NCBI GenBank assembly: GCA_044361315.1
Contig: JBIKJA010000003.1
Coordinates: 184,075-248,074 of the forward strand
DNA length: 64,000 nucleotides
Source of the DNA: Crocinitomix sp044361315
Lineage (GTDB): Bacteria; Bacteroidota; Bacteroidia; Flavobacteriales_D; Crocinitomicaceae
Reading direction: 5' to 3'
Shown here: piece by piece, positions 17,232 to 26,173 of the stretch
Layout of the letters: each line of letters begins with the position of its first letter
Numbering within the stretch: the first letter of the stretch is position 1
Program-made: the position numbers and the translations under genes
Notes under the pieces: model-generated
Database searches by the model: none
What the model saw: only the letters and a program-made list of their open reading frames with translations
What the model was told of the DNA's origin: nothing

Positions 17232-17870
17232 TTATGCCTTTAGTTTAAGTTGTTTTTCCATGATTCGCTCGTATCGATTTTCTTCTGTTGGTCGAGGATA
17301 TCCGGGGTTATGGTTGAGCCAGGTCCAGCCGACTTCGTTCACATTTCCTCCGTAAAGCGGATCTAATAACAAAGCTTCGAGGATGAGAAAAATAATCACA
17401 GAAGACCAATTTTTGCCCCAATCCAATTCGGTAAAAATGCTAATGAGTGCTTTTTTTTCTTCGTCGGTTAATTCGATAAAGGGTTTGAAATAAAGTTCGT
17501 GCGCCGTATCATCTGCCCATTGAATTCCTTCGAGGACATAATCATTATCTTCTGCACTTCTGCCAAGGCTATCGTGAAGCACCCACATGATATAGCCAAA
17601 TGCGTTAATGTCTTTTGCACTTGGGCCATTTCCGTCGTCTGGAAAAAAGACATCGATCACATTGGTTAAAATGGTAGCTTGTTCGGCAGTGAGTAAATCG
17701 TTTCCTTTTTCTAATTCGGTTGAACAGGAGGTAAAAAGACTAATTTGTGTTAATGCGCCTGTTAGGAGGGCGCCTTTTAAAAATGTACGCCGATTGGTCT
17801 CCCACTTGGTGAGATTTTGATAAAGGTCAGGAATTTGTTTTTTTTTAATTCGGTTGATTTCTTCCTTCAT
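17232..17870 (-). CDS. Gluconate 2-dehydrogenase subunit 3 family protein, Tat signal
   Basis: A 212-residue small subunit. The N-terminus carries NRRTFLKGALLTGAL (about 27-41), a twin-arginine signal, followed by a lipobox-like FTSCS. The C-terminal part matches the gluconate 2-dehydrogenase subunit 3 family (LTAEQATILTNVIDVFFPDD; WTWLNHNPGYPRP). Its job is most likely to export and stabilise the GMC flavoprotein encoded 2 bases downstream. The first 26 residues before the RR are longer than usual, so a later start is possible but no better ATG is in place. Confidence 0.85.
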   Translation of the reverse strand: MKEEINRIKKKQIPDLYQNLTKWETNRRTFLKGALLTGALTQISLFTSCSTELEKGNDLLTAEQATILTNVIDVFFPDDGNGPSAKDINAFGYIMWVLHDSLGRSAEDNDYVLEGIQWADDTAHELYFKPFIELTDEEKKALISIFTELDWGKNWSSVIIFLILEALLLDPLYGGNVNEVGWTWLNHNPGYPRPTEENRYERIMEKQLKLKA

Positions 17871-17944
17871 ACAGGCGCAATTTTGGTAAAGTTAAGGAAA
17901 AACCAAGATTTTTGTTGAAAGAAATCTGAAATTTGAGCAAAAAA

Positions 17945-17970
17945 AAACCGCTTTGTTTCCAAAGCGGTTT
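17945..17970 (-). terminator. Rho-independent terminator after the acidic lipoprotein gene
   Basis: Perfect 11-base stem AAACCGCTTTG (17945-17955) and CAAAGCGGTTT (17960-17970) around a TTTC loop. T runs exist on both strands, so it can work bidirectionally. It lies 20 bases past the stop of 17990-18217. Confidence 0.85.
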
Positions 17971-17989
17971 TTTTAAATTTTCTTTTTGA

Positions 17990-18217
17990 TTACTCAGCAG
18001 CTTCACAAGCCTCAGCACCATCGCAAGCAGGAGCAGCAGTATCAGCAGCAACTGGTTCAGCAACTGGTTCAGCAACTGGTTCAGCTGGAGTTTCAGTAGC
18101 TGGAGTAGCTTCAGTAGCTTCTGGAGTTTCTTCAGCACCACAGCTAAATACTAACATTGAAGAAGCAGCAACTACTGCGAATCCAATTTTTCTTAAGTTA
18201 AGAACGGTCATTTTCAT
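17990..18217 (-). CDS. Small acidic lipoprotein with EPVA repeats
   Basis: A 75-residue lipoprotein. A hydrophobic signal sequence ends in the lipobox VFSC with Cys26. The mature part (about 49 residues) is almost only Ala, Glu, Pro, Thr and Val: a Pro/Thr/Glu stretch, three EPVA units, then a tail with two cysteines (ACDGAEAC). The repeat is also visible in DNA as three 12-base units (18048-18083). It has its own strong promoter and terminator, which suggests abundant monocistronic expression. Function unknown; such flexible acidic lipoproteins may be spacers at the membrane surface. Confidence 0.75.
   Translation of the reverse strand: MKMTVLNLRKIGFAVVAASSMLVFSCGAEETPEATEATPATETPAEPVAEPVAEPVAADTAAPACDGAEACEAAE
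18048..18083. repeat. Three tandem 12-base units within the lipoprotein gene
   Basis: GCAACTGGTTCA is repeated three times without mismatch. Being a multiple of three, changes in copy number keep the frame and would only lengthen or shorten the EPVA stretch. Confidence 0.85.
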
Positions 18218-18274
18218 AATTTGATTTTTTTAATATTAACAATTGATAAATGTTTGAATTGCTTCACAACGGCG

Positions 18275-18307
18275 CAAAATTAGGAATTATTTTTCATATA
18301 AAACAAA
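18275..18307 (-). promoter_or_regulatory. Bacteroidetes-type promoter of the acidic lipoprotein gene
   Basis: On the minus strand, TTTG (18304-18307), a 21-base spacer, then TAATTTTG (18275-18282). The leader to the ATG is about 57 bases. Both elements match the consensus. Confidence 0.65.
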
Positions 18308-18360
18308 TTTTTTTAAAAAAAAAAAACTTTTTTCGATTATTTATTAATTTTTTTTGGTTT

Positions 18361-18969
18361 TTATTTGATTTTGAGATGGAATAGCTCGTGATTTTGCAGA
18401 AATCCCTTTAATTCATCTCCAATTTTTACCTGCCCAACACCCTCTGGAGTACCGGTATAGAAGAGATCGCCTGGTTTTAAGGTAATAAATTTGGATACAT
18501 ATGCAATAATGGCTTCGATACTGAAAATCATTTGGTTGGAATTTCCATTTTGCACCAAGGTATTATTTTTTTGAAGGCTAAATGAAATATTTTGAAGGTC
18601 TAATTGGCTTTTTGGAATAAAATGGTTCGAAATAACGGCACTATTATCGAAAGATTTTGCTTTTTCCCATGGCCAGCCTTTTTCTTTGCAAATTTTTTGG
18701 ACATCTCGGGCTGTAAAGTCGATACCCAGACCAATTTCCTCGTAATAATTCGGTGCATTTTGGAGTGAAATGTGTTTTCCAACCTTGCTAATCTTAACGA
18801 CTAGTTCTACTTCGTGGTGCAAATCGTTCGTAAATTCGGGCATATAAAAATCCTTTTCACGAAACAAAGCTGTGTCTGGTTTCATGAAAAACATTGGTTC
18901 TTCAGGAATTTCGGCATTCATTTCTTTTGCGTGATCGCTATAATTACGACCGATACAGATAATTTTCAT
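18361..18969 (-). CDS. Fumarylacetoacetate hydrolase family protein
   Basis: A 202-residue protein of the short FAH family, which hydrolyses or decarboxylates 2,4-dioxo acids using a divalent metal. It begins MKIICIGRNYSDHAKEM, typical of this branch. Metal-ligand acids appear in HHEVELVV and IDFTARDVQ, and FYTGTPEGVGQV is the conserved C-terminal loop. The specific substrate (acylpyruvate, oxaloacetate or other) cannot be told. It lies 4 bases downstream of the exonuclease gene and is likely cotranscribed with it, without a clear functional link. Confidence 0.88.
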   Translation of the reverse strand: MKIICIGRNYSDHAKEMNAEIPEEPMFFMKPDTALFREKDFYMPEFTNDLHHEVELVVKISKVGKHISLQNAPNYYEEIGLGIDFTARDVQKICKEKGWPWEKAKSFDNSAVISNHFIPKSQLDLQNISFSLQKNNTLVQNGNSNQMIFSIEAIIAYVSKFITLKPGDLFYTGTPEGVGQVKIGDELKGFLQNHELFHLKIK

Positions 18970-18973
18970 ACAA

Positions 18974-19849
18974 TTATTGGTTGAATTTATTTTTGAGTTG
19001 ATCTAATTTATCGGTCAATGAAATTTCTTCATTTTTGATTTCGTTCGGGCGATTTACAACTTGTTTTTTTGCCCGATCTTCCTGCATTAATTTTTCGATT
19101 GATTTAGAAAGAATGCTTTTTGTGATTAATGGAAAATCATTGTCCATAATCCAGCGGTGATAGCCAGGTTCTTTTTCGTAAATTTCTTTGATGGTTTTTC
19201 CAGTGTGTTTACCAAAATTATAGACAATTTCTCGTTCATCATTTAAGGCTAATCTTCCGACAAAGTCAATTTTTTGATTTCTCCCTGCTTGCGTAAATTC
19301 AAAAAGAAAAGACATGTCATTTTCTAAAGTTTGGTAGCGATCTAATTGAGCTTTGAGCACTTCGTAAGTGGCACGGGTATCTGCCTCGGCACTGTGCGCA
19401 TTTTCGATTTCTTTATTACAGTAGAATTTGTAAGCAGCCTCCAAGGTCCGTTGTTCCATTTTGTGGAAAATGGTTTGTACATCGATAAATTTTCGGTTTT
19501 CCATGTCTAAATGCACTTTTGCATTCAATAATTCTTCCAATAAAAAGGGAATGTCAAAGCGATTTGAATTATAGCCAGCCAAATCAGCGTCTCCAATAAA
19601 TATTTTAATTTCTTCGGCTAAGTGCTCAAAAGTGGGGCAATCTTTTACGTCTTCATTCGAAATGCCGTGAATGCTTGTGGATTCCTCTGAAATCCGAATC
19701 ACTGGATTTATTCGGTGCAACAGCAGTTCTTCTGTCCCCGAAGGGTTAATTTTGAGAATGGCAATCTCAACGATTTTGTCTTTTGAAATATTCAACCCTG
19801 TTGTTTCAAGGTCAAAAAAAGCGATCGGTTTTTGCAGGTTGAGTTCCAT
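18974..19849 (-). CDS. DnaQ-like 3'-5' exonuclease with ExoX-like C-terminal domain
   Basis: A 291-residue nuclease of the DEDD superfamily. ExoI motif: AFFDLETTGL (Asp and Glu ligands, about 11-20). ExoII: ADLAGYNSNRFDIPFL. ExoIII: NAHSAEADTRATYEVL with the His and Asp of the DEDDh type. A C-terminal module (VYNFGKHTGKTIKEIYEKEP, then GYHRWIMDNDF) resembles the domain found at the end of exodeoxyribonuclease X. I start at ATG 19849 (MELNLQKPIAFF), eight codons inside the longest frame, because the motif spacing then matches the family. It may serve in repair or replication proofreading. Confidence 0.88.
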   Translation of the reverse strand: MELNLQKPIAFFDLETTGLNISKDKIVEIAILKINPSGTEELLLHRINPVIRISEESTSIHGISNEDVKDCPTFEHLAEEIKIFIGDADLAGYNSNRFDIPFLLEELLNAKVHLDMENRKFIDVQTIFHKMEQRTLEAAYKFYCNKEIENAHSAEADTRATYEVLKAQLDRYQTLENDMSFLFEFTQAGRNQKIDFVGRLALNDEREIVYNFGKHTGKTIKEIYEKEPGYHRWIMDNDFPLITKSILSKSIEKLMQEDRAKKQVVNRPNEIKNEEISLTDKLDQLKNKFNQ

Positions 19850-19869
19850 TCGAATAAATATCAGTGTTT

Positions 19870-20511
19870 TCACAAAGATATATATAAGTCTGCCATTTCA
19901 GGTATTTCGACTATAATTTCCACGCGACGTTTTAATTGGCCGTTTTCCTTGTTGTCTGAACCGTCTGTATTGGCATTTGCTAAAGTCGGTTTTTTTTCGA
20001 CAAACCATTTATTTTCAATTCGGTTGGGTGCGATTGATTCCATCCATTGTTTGATCGAATGGCATCTTCTTGATTAGAATCATCAGGCGATAATTTTCGG
20101 TGGTGTCTAGCTTTTCAAATACAAAATCACGATATTCATTTGTTCGGGTAATTCGAATGATTTGATCTCGGTCGTTTAAGAACATAACTTCCACATTTTT
20201 GCATCGTATACATATTTGAAAGACTAATGTTTTATCCAAATAGATCACCAAATTTTCGCGTTGTACTTGCTTGCGAATCGTAATAAGCCAATCCTGCTTC
20301 AAACGATTATTGGGCTTTAGTTGTGTTGGATTCAGTTACTTTGTCGTAATAAAATTTCGCTTTCCAATATTCTTCTTTACGTTAGCTTTTCAGCCTTTTT
20401 TAACAAATTTATTGACACCAAAATCACCTAGATTTATGAATAGACGTTATAAGAACTTACTATCAAGATATTTAAAAGCGAGAGCAATATTTAAGAGAAG
20501 CCGAAGCGCAT
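19870..20511 (-). pseudogene. Decayed OmpA/TPR-family gene behind the intact paralogue
   Basis: On the minus strand an ATG overlaps the TAA of the upstream gene (TAATG, 20509-20513) but stops after six codons. Pieces of one protein then appear in different frames: GDFGVNKFVKKA, EYWKAKFYYDKV with SFEAGLAYYDSQ (TPR-like), then VMFLNDRDQIIRITRTNEYR with FVFEKLDTTENYR (regulatory-like fold), and last TLANANTDGSDNKENGQLKR followed by RVEIIVEIPEMADL, the typical end of an OmpA C-terminal domain, stopping at 19870-19872. The total is far shorter than intact relatives, so internal deletion as well as frameshifts and stops has occurred. Confidence 0.8.
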
Positions 20512-22940
20512 TAAAACTGTAATTCAAATTTGATGTATTGATATTTACCATACATATCCTGATTTTTTTCAGCGTCATTATTATACTTCGGTCCATTTAC
20601 TTTCGCCTCTTTCATGACAATATTGATTTTGGCAATATCTAAACCAAATTCTTCCAACAATTTAAGGATGGTCATTCTACCATTATCTAATCGGTGAGCA
20701 GCGAGGTCTTGATTATCTTTATAAGCCTTTGTAGGTACATGCGATGCACTTGAGGTGATGTAAACCGTCACCGGTAATCCTTGATCGATGATTTCTTTAA
20801 TACTTTTTACAAACACTCTAAAATTTTCATTTTTATAATCGAATTCATCTTTGTCATAGCCATAATAATGATAAAAAACAGGGCTATTAATAAGTTTGGT
20901 GTAGTTCGCAATCGAGTCCTGCTGACATTCAAATTTCGGATAAATATTTTCATCACAGGCGATTAATCCATTTTCGAGGTCGCGTGCGGTGGAGGTGTTT
21001 ATGCGGACAGCATTTAAATAAGCCACCACAAATGCATCTGGATACGTCGATAAAACCTCTTGACGAAATTGTTCGGCAAGGATATATTCATCAAACACCC
21101 CAAGCATGTATCGGGTAATTCCATTTCCAAGTAATTCAGTCGAATTTGGATTGTATTTTTTGTAATATGTCGCCGGAAGGTGATTTTTAAATGCCCCTAC
21201 TTGAATTTTATACACTAAATTACAAGGCATTCCTTGTTCTTTTCGTTCGGCAATAACTGAATCTTGAGGTGTAAATATTTGTTTGACAGAGAAGTCGACC
21301 ATATCCAACAGCAATTCATGTTGAATTTCTTGGTAAGAGAAACTGCAAGGCACAAACAATTCCATGGTATGAAAGGTGTCTTTCTGGTCAAGAAGATAGT
21401 TGATGGTATAGATGTGGCAAGGGATTAAAGTCAATACATAACCACCATCTCGTCTTCTTAGAGAATATTTTCTTACAGATTGATCGTCTGATTGGTCACG
21501 AACTTCGATAGAGATTCCTGGTGGAATTTGGGATCCATCAGAGGTAAGAATAAATCCATTTAAAACAGCAATGTTTTGAATAAAATCATTTTCTGAATAG
21601 ATGGTATAGATGTCTTTATCACCAAAACCATCTCCTCTTTCCGCACTATAATACCCTGTTCTTCCATCAGCTGTGGTGGTGTAAAAAACATCATCGTTCA
21701 CAGTGTTTAATGGATAACCCATATTGACAGGTTCACTCCAAACATCGTTTTCATCGATTTGTGCGACAAAAATATCGAATCCTCCCATACTGTTTTTTCC
21801 ATTCGAGCTGAAATACATGGTTTTATTGTCTGCCCCTAAAAAAGGTGATTCTTCATCGTAAGCAGAATTGATGGAAGGTCCTAAATTGAAAGCTTTGCTC
21901 CATTCACCATTTGGAAGTTTCTTTAAACGATAAATATCCCGACCGCCAAATCCACTTGGACGGTCTGAAACAAAATACAAATAATCTTCGCTATTACTTA
22001 TAGTTGCATGACTTTCCCAAAATTCTGTATTCAATTCTGGGGCAGGGTAGGGCTCGATACTATTATAAGCCGTATCATTAATTTCTGAGTAAAATATATC
22101 TCCTCCATTAATATCCTGATAGACAAAAACAGTTTGCCCATCAGCTGAGGTTGAAATGGAGGCATCATTTCTTTGGGGTTTGCAAAATCCTAGGTATTCA
22201 GGAGTAGACCAGTTGCCTTCACGATCGCGATAAGCGACATAAATATCTTCGTAATGTAACCCATTTTCATAACTTATATGTTCAAAATTTGTACTATCAG
22301 TTCTTAACCGCTTAGACGTAAAAAACAAAGTTGAACCATCGATGGAAATGACTGGGCTGTATTCTGGCGCAGGGGTGTTGACAAAAGAGCCCATGTTTTG
22401 AATAATAAAGTCTTTCGGATTCGCCATCAAACGCCGAGCATTTTCAATTTGTTTTTGACCTAGTAGGGCGAGCTGATATAATTCATGCTTAGGATGTGCA
22501 TTTTCAACAAAATAGTTGTACTGCGTTGCCGCAGTATCAATATTGCCATTGATGTGGTTTGATTTTGCTAGATAATAAAGAACGTCGGTAGGTGCATTTC
22601 GCTCGGTGAATAAGGTAGGATTATAATTTCTATTCACCGAATATTTCGCACGTTCAAAATGTTGCAAAGCATCGATTTCTTTGTTTAGATGGATGTAAGA
22701 CATCCCGATTTTATATTGGATATTCGCGTTTTTTTCATCTTCTTCGGCCAAAATTTGCCACAAATACAAGGCATCGATGTAGGCTTTGTCATAATCGAGG
22801 TTGAGGGCAACATCAAATTTTTGATTAAAAGTTGCGTCTTTCAGCTTTGCACGTAAAGCTTCCTTCTCAGTTTGAGCATAACCTGTTGAATACCAGAGTG
22901 AAATTGCCGATAGTAGTATTAATCTCGCTAGTATACGCAT
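20511..22940 (-). CDS. OmpA-family protein with TPR, PD40 propeller, CRD and SPOR-like region (PorE-like)
   Basis: An 809-residue envelope protein. Signal peptide about 1-23 (MRILARL start; ends STGYAQ). Domains in order: TPR-like helices (about 40-180), PD40/WD40-like propeller blades (about 195-470; repeated YFVSDRPSGFGGRDIY, YFSSNGKNSMGGFDIF), a carboxypeptidase-regulatory-like domain (about 475-560), a SPOR-like segment (LVYKIQVGAFKNHLP ... YPDAFVVAYLNAVRI, about 595-670), and a divergent OmpA C-terminal region. This order resembles PorE, the T9SS component that tethers the machine to peptidoglycan, but the SPOR-like insertion is unusual and the OmpA core lacks the usual Asp/Arg pair in recognisable form. 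It is followed by a dead paralogue. Confidence 0.8.
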   Translation of the reverse strand: MRILARLILLSAISLWYSTGYAQTEKEALRAKLKDATFNQKFDVALNLDYDKAYIDALYLWQILAEEDEKNANIQYKIGMSYIHLNKEIDALQHFERAKYSVNRNYNPTLFTERNAPTDVLYYLAKSNHINGNIDTAATQYNYFVENAHPKHELYQLALLGQKQIENARRLMANPKDFIIQNMGSFVNTPAPEYSPVISIDGSTLFFTSKRLRTDSTNFEHISYENGLHYEDIYVAYRDREGNWSTPEYLGFCKPQRNDASISTSADGQTVFVYQDINGGDIFYSEINDTAYNSIEPYPAPELNTEFWESHATISNSEDYLYFVSDRPSGFGGRDIYRLKKLPNGEWSKAFNLGPSINSAYDEESPFLGADNKTMYFSSNGKNSMGGFDIFVAQIDENDVWSEPVNMGYPLNTVNDDVFYTTTADGRTGYYSAERGDGFGDKDIYTIYSENDFIQNIAVLNGFILTSDGSQIPPGISIEVRDQSDDQSVRKYSLRRRDGGYVLTLIPCHIYTINYLLDQKDTFHTMELFVPCSFSYQEIQHELLLDMVDFSVKQIFTPQDSVIAERKEQGMPCNLVYKIQVGAFKNHLPATYYKKYNPNSTELLGNGITRYMLGVFDEYILAEQFRQEVLSTYPDAFVVAYLNAVRINTSTARDLENGLIACDENIYPKFECQQDSIANYTKLINSPVFYHYYGYDKDEFDYKNENFRVFVKSIKEIIDQGLPVTVYITSSASHVPTKAYKDNQDLAAHRLDNGRMTILKLLEEFGLDIAKINIVMKEAKVNGPKYNNDAEKNQDMYGKYQYIKFELQF

Positions 22941-23025
22941 AATTAACGATAAAGAAAAAGATAAAACCACTACATATAATGCACATGGTTTAAACTTTTT
23001 ATACGTATAAATGTTTATAACTTGA

Positions 23026-24381
23026 TTAAATCTCTCTATTCAAATCAAATTGTTCGAGGTAATCGGCAACTCTTCTTACAAATTGTCCACCTAATGCACC
23101 ATCAACTACACGGTGATCGTAAGAGTGAGATAAGAACATTTTATGTCTAATTGCAATGGCATCTCCCTGAGGAGTTTCAATTACCGCAGGAACTTTTCTA
23201 ATTGCGCCCAAAGCCATAATCGCAACTTGTGGTTGATTAATGATCGGTGTGCCCATCACATTACCAAATGTTCCGACATTTGTTACGGTATAGGTGCCTC
23301 CTTGGATATCGTCTGAACTTAATTTATTGTTTCGCGCTTTGTTCGCCAAACTGTTCACTTGTTTTGTTAAGCCAGTTAAGTTAAAATTGTCCGCTTTTTT
23401 AATTACAGGAACAATTAAGTTTCCTGAAGGCAATGCTGTCGCCATTCCGATATTAATATCTTTTCGTTTAATGATGTTATTTCCACTAACAGAAACATTA
23501 ACCATTGGAAAGTCTTTAATCGCGCGAACAATAGCTTCGATAAAAACAGGAGTGAAGGTTAAGTTTTCTCCTTCGCTCGCTAAAAACTCTTTTTTAATTT
23601 TTTCTCTCCACAATACAATATTTGTGACATCTGCTTCGACGTAAGAAGTGACATGTGGGGAGGTTTGCACCGACATCACCATGTGATCAGCGATTAATTT
23701 TCGCATGCGATCCATTTCGATAATCTCGTCCCCTTCCCAAAGTGGAATAGTCGGACTTTCTTGTTTTACGGTTGGTGTTTGAACTACTTTTGCAGCAGTT
23801 TCAACTTGAGCCACCACAGGTTTTGCCACTTCTTCGGTTACTTTTGGCTGCGCAGTTGTTCCTTTGGTTTGAATATAATTTAAAATGTCTTTTTTGGTCA
23901 CTCTATTTTGATCTCCAGATCCATCAATTGTCTCCAATTGTTGCATGGTAATTCCTTCTTCTTTTGCAATGCTTCGCACAAGTGGGGAATAAAATCTTCC
24001 AGAAGGACCAGATTTAGTTATGGCGATTTGAGAATCTTGACCGTTTGAGGAAGCAACCACTGCCACAGGTGCTGCTTCTTTTATAGTATTATTTTCAGAA
24101 ACTTGAGCAGTTGACACGGGATTAACACTTTCCGTCGCTCCGCCAGTTGAGATAATTGCGATTACTTGTCCAACTTGTACTACTTCGTCTTTCTCAAAAA
24201 GTTTTTTGAGCAATACACCCGCCGCTTCTGATGGTAATTCGTTGTCTACTTTATCGGTAGCAACTTCAACTAAAGGCTCATCCATTTCAACGGAATCCCC
24301 AACTTCTTTGAGCCAATTGGTGATTGTTGCTTCTGTAACACTTTCCCCCATTTTCGGGAGTCTGATTTCGATTTCAGCCAT
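23026..24381 (-). CDS. 2-oxoacid dehydrogenase E2 (dihydrolipoyl acyltransferase)
   Basis: A 451-residue core enzyme of a 2-oxoacid dehydrogenase complex, transferring an acyl group from lipoyl-lysine to CoA. One lipoyl domain (1-78) with K44 in VATDKVDNE; a peripheral-subunit-binding domain (about 130-170, SPLVRSIAKEEGI); and a C-terminal catalytic domain with LSHSYDHRVVDGALGG (His and Asp of the active site). A single lipoyl domain and the KVDNE motif favour the branched-chain or broad-specificity type over a three-lipoyl pyruvate type. E1 genes are not adjacent; an E3 (lpd) lies at 55489. Confidence 0.93.
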   Translation of the reverse strand: MAEIEIRLPKMGESVTEATITNWLKEVGDSVEMDEPLVEVATDKVDNELPSEAAGVLLKKLFEKDEVVQVGQVIAIISTGGATESVNPVSTAQVSENNTIKEAAPVAVVASSNGQDSQIAITKSGPSGRFYSPLVRSIAKEEGITMQQLETIDGSGDQNRVTKKDILNYIQTKGTTAQPKVTEEVAKPVVAQVETAAKVVQTPTVKQESPTIPLWEGDEIIEMDRMRKLIADHMVMSVQTSPHVTSYVEADVTNIVLWREKIKKEFLASEGENLTFTPVFIEAIVRAIKDFPMVNVSVSGNNIIKRKDINIGMATALPSGNLIVPVIKKADNFNLTGLTKQVNSLANKARNNKLSSDDIQGGTYTVTNVGTFGNVMGTPIINQPQVAIMALGAIRKVPAVIETPQGDAIAIRHKMFLSHSYDHRVVDGALGGQFVRRVADYLEQFDLNREI

Positions 24382-24404
24382 TTTGTTTTATTAAAATTGA
24401 GTGA

Positions 24405-24412
24405 CAAATTTA
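24405..24412 (-). promoter_or_regulatory. Putative -7 box of the E2 gene
   Basis: TAAATTTG on the minus strand, 23 bases before the ATG. No -33 TTG at standard distance. Confidence 0.4.
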
Positions 24413-24526
24413 ATCGAATTTTTTTGTTTTAATCGCTTTTGAAATGAGAAATAACTCAAAAAACGCAAACAAAGAGTTTTCATGCGCTCGATGGTCAAAG
24501 TTCCACTGAAATCGGGGTTCTTTTTC

Positions 24527-26173
24527 TTAGTCGAACCGAATTGCTTTGATCGGATTAATTTTGGTGACCAAGTAACTAGGAATGATGAGGACAATAAAAC
24601 AGACCAAAATGGTAATTGCGTTGATATAAAAAATATGCAATAGATTAAAATTTACAGGAACTGTATCTAACGAATAAATCGCCGCATTTAATGTAAAGAA
24701 ACCAGTAAAATATTGAAAAGCTAAAAGACCAAGACCTAACAGGTTTCCCCACATCAAACCGCGAGTTAATAAAAACAAGGCATGGAAAATAAAAATTTGT
24801 CGGATACTTTTATTTCTTCCCCCTACGGCTTTTAATATTCCAATCATATTGGTTTTTTCTAAAATCAATACCAAAAGTGATGTGATCATGTTGATCAATG
24901 AAACGATGAGAATCAAGATAATCACGATTAGGATATTCATGTCCAATAAATCAAGCCACGAAAAAATATCTTTGTGCATTTCTTTGATAGAGGTCGTTTT
25001 TAAAAGTTCGGCAGAAAGTTCACGTGAAATATAGTCGTACATGGGATCCAAATCTTCCCATTTGTGTAAGTTCACTTCAAATCCTCCGGTGTAAAGGTGA
25101 TGGGTTCCATTGCCGTTTCTGATCTTTAAGGTACCAAATGGGGCTTGGATATTCGTCGAATTTTCAAAATTGACCAAGGCCAACGTTTCTTCTGTACAAT
25201 CACAAGGTATTGTTATTTTTATGTCGACAATCGCCGTGTCAGGTATTGAAACATTCTGTTGTCTCGAATCTAAAGGGCTTAATTCAAAATCGGTAGAAAT
25301 TAATTTGAGTCGGGTTGATTTTTGTGGCAAGGGGAATAAATTAGACCGTTGATAGCCTTTTCCCCAATCGTATTTGTACAATTTTGTTCCCCCCGAAGTA
25401 ATACCTCTTAAGACAAATTGCTTATTAATACAGGTATCAGCAAGTGTAAGATAAGTTTGGACCCCCCACCCATTTAATTTTTGGATATGGTGCAATTGTA
25501 CTAAAATCAACTGTTTGTCAAAGTCTTCAAATCCTGAATCGTAAATCCCTACAATTTTAAAGGTTTCTCGTTTTGGACCAGAATTTTCTCGGATAAAAAA
25601 AGCATCACTTTCATCACCTACTTTGTACCCCATTAAGTTGGCAACGGTCTGAGAAATTACAATTTCGCTGTTCGTCGAATCAAAATTAATCATCCGACCA
25701 CTGATGATTTTATCTTTAAAAAAAGACCAATCATAATCTTTATTGATCCCTTTGAATAGTACGCCTAAAATTTCATTTCCAGAACGGGTAGATTCTTGGT
25801 CTCCTATTTTAAAATTTATCGAATCGCGATAGGTTTGCAAAATAGCTGGTTTATAGCCAAATACTTGGATGTTTTTGACCTCTGGCCGCTGCATGAAGTC
25901 GGAATAAAAATTCTGAGAAATCAACAATGGTGGCGATTCCATCGAACTATTTAATTCAAATTTAGTGATTTGGATATGGGAGCCAAATCCAATAACCTTG
26001 TCTCGAATGCCTTGCTGAAAACCTGTGATGACAGAAATGGTGATGAGCATGATTGCTACTCCCAAAATAATACTGGTGAGTGAAATAATAACGATTGGTT
26101 TAGAAAGCTTGTTTTTATCGCTTCCTCCACTCATTATTCTTTTCGCTATGAACAATTCCGTTTTCAAAATCAC
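24527..26173 (-). CDS. FtsX/LolCE-family ABC transporter permease
   Basis: A 548-residue inner-membrane protein. One helix near the N-terminus (about 25-50, SIILGVAIMLITISVITGFQ) precedes a large periplasmic domain (about 55-410), then three helices (about 415-545; SLINMITSLLVLILEKTNMIGILKAVGG is split by the FtsX coupling loop). This is the MacB/LolC topology used for mechanotransmission, and LolCE-type proteins release lipoproteins to the outer membrane. No ATPase gene is adjacent, so its LolD-like partner must be encoded elsewhere. The periplasmic domain is larger than in E. coli LolC/E. Confidence 0.85.
   Translation of the reverse strand: MILKTELFIAKRIMSGGSDKNKLSKPIVIISLTSIILGVAIMLITISVITGFQQGIRDKVIGFGSHIQITKFELNSSMESPPLLISQNFYSDFMQRPEVKNIQVFGYKPAILQTYRDSINFKIGDQESTRSGNEILGVLFKGINKDYDWSFFKDKIISGRMINFDSTNSEIVISQTVANLMGYKVGDESDAFFIRENSGPKRETFKIVGIYDSGFEDFDKQLILVQLHHIQKLNGWGVQTYLTLADTCINKQFVLRGITSGGTKLYKYDWGKGYQRSNLFPLPQKSTRLKLISTDFELSPLDSRQQNVSIPDTAIVDIKITIPCDCTEETLALVNFENSTNIQAPFGTLKIRNGNGTHHLYTGGFEVNLHKWEDLDPMYDYISRELSAELLKTTSIKEMHKDIFSWLDLLDMNILIVIILILIVSLINMITSLLVLILEKTNMIGILKAVGGRNKSIRQIFIFHALFLLTRGLMWGNLLGLGLLAFQYFTGFFTLNAAIYSLDTVPVNFNLLHIFYINAITILVCFIVLIIPSYLVTKINPIKAIRFD

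Noticed and set aside
17845..18141. Leucine-rich 98-codon minus-strand frame
   Set aside because: It is a frame shadow of the acidic lipoprotein gene; the leucines come from the repeated GCA/GTT codons read out of frame.
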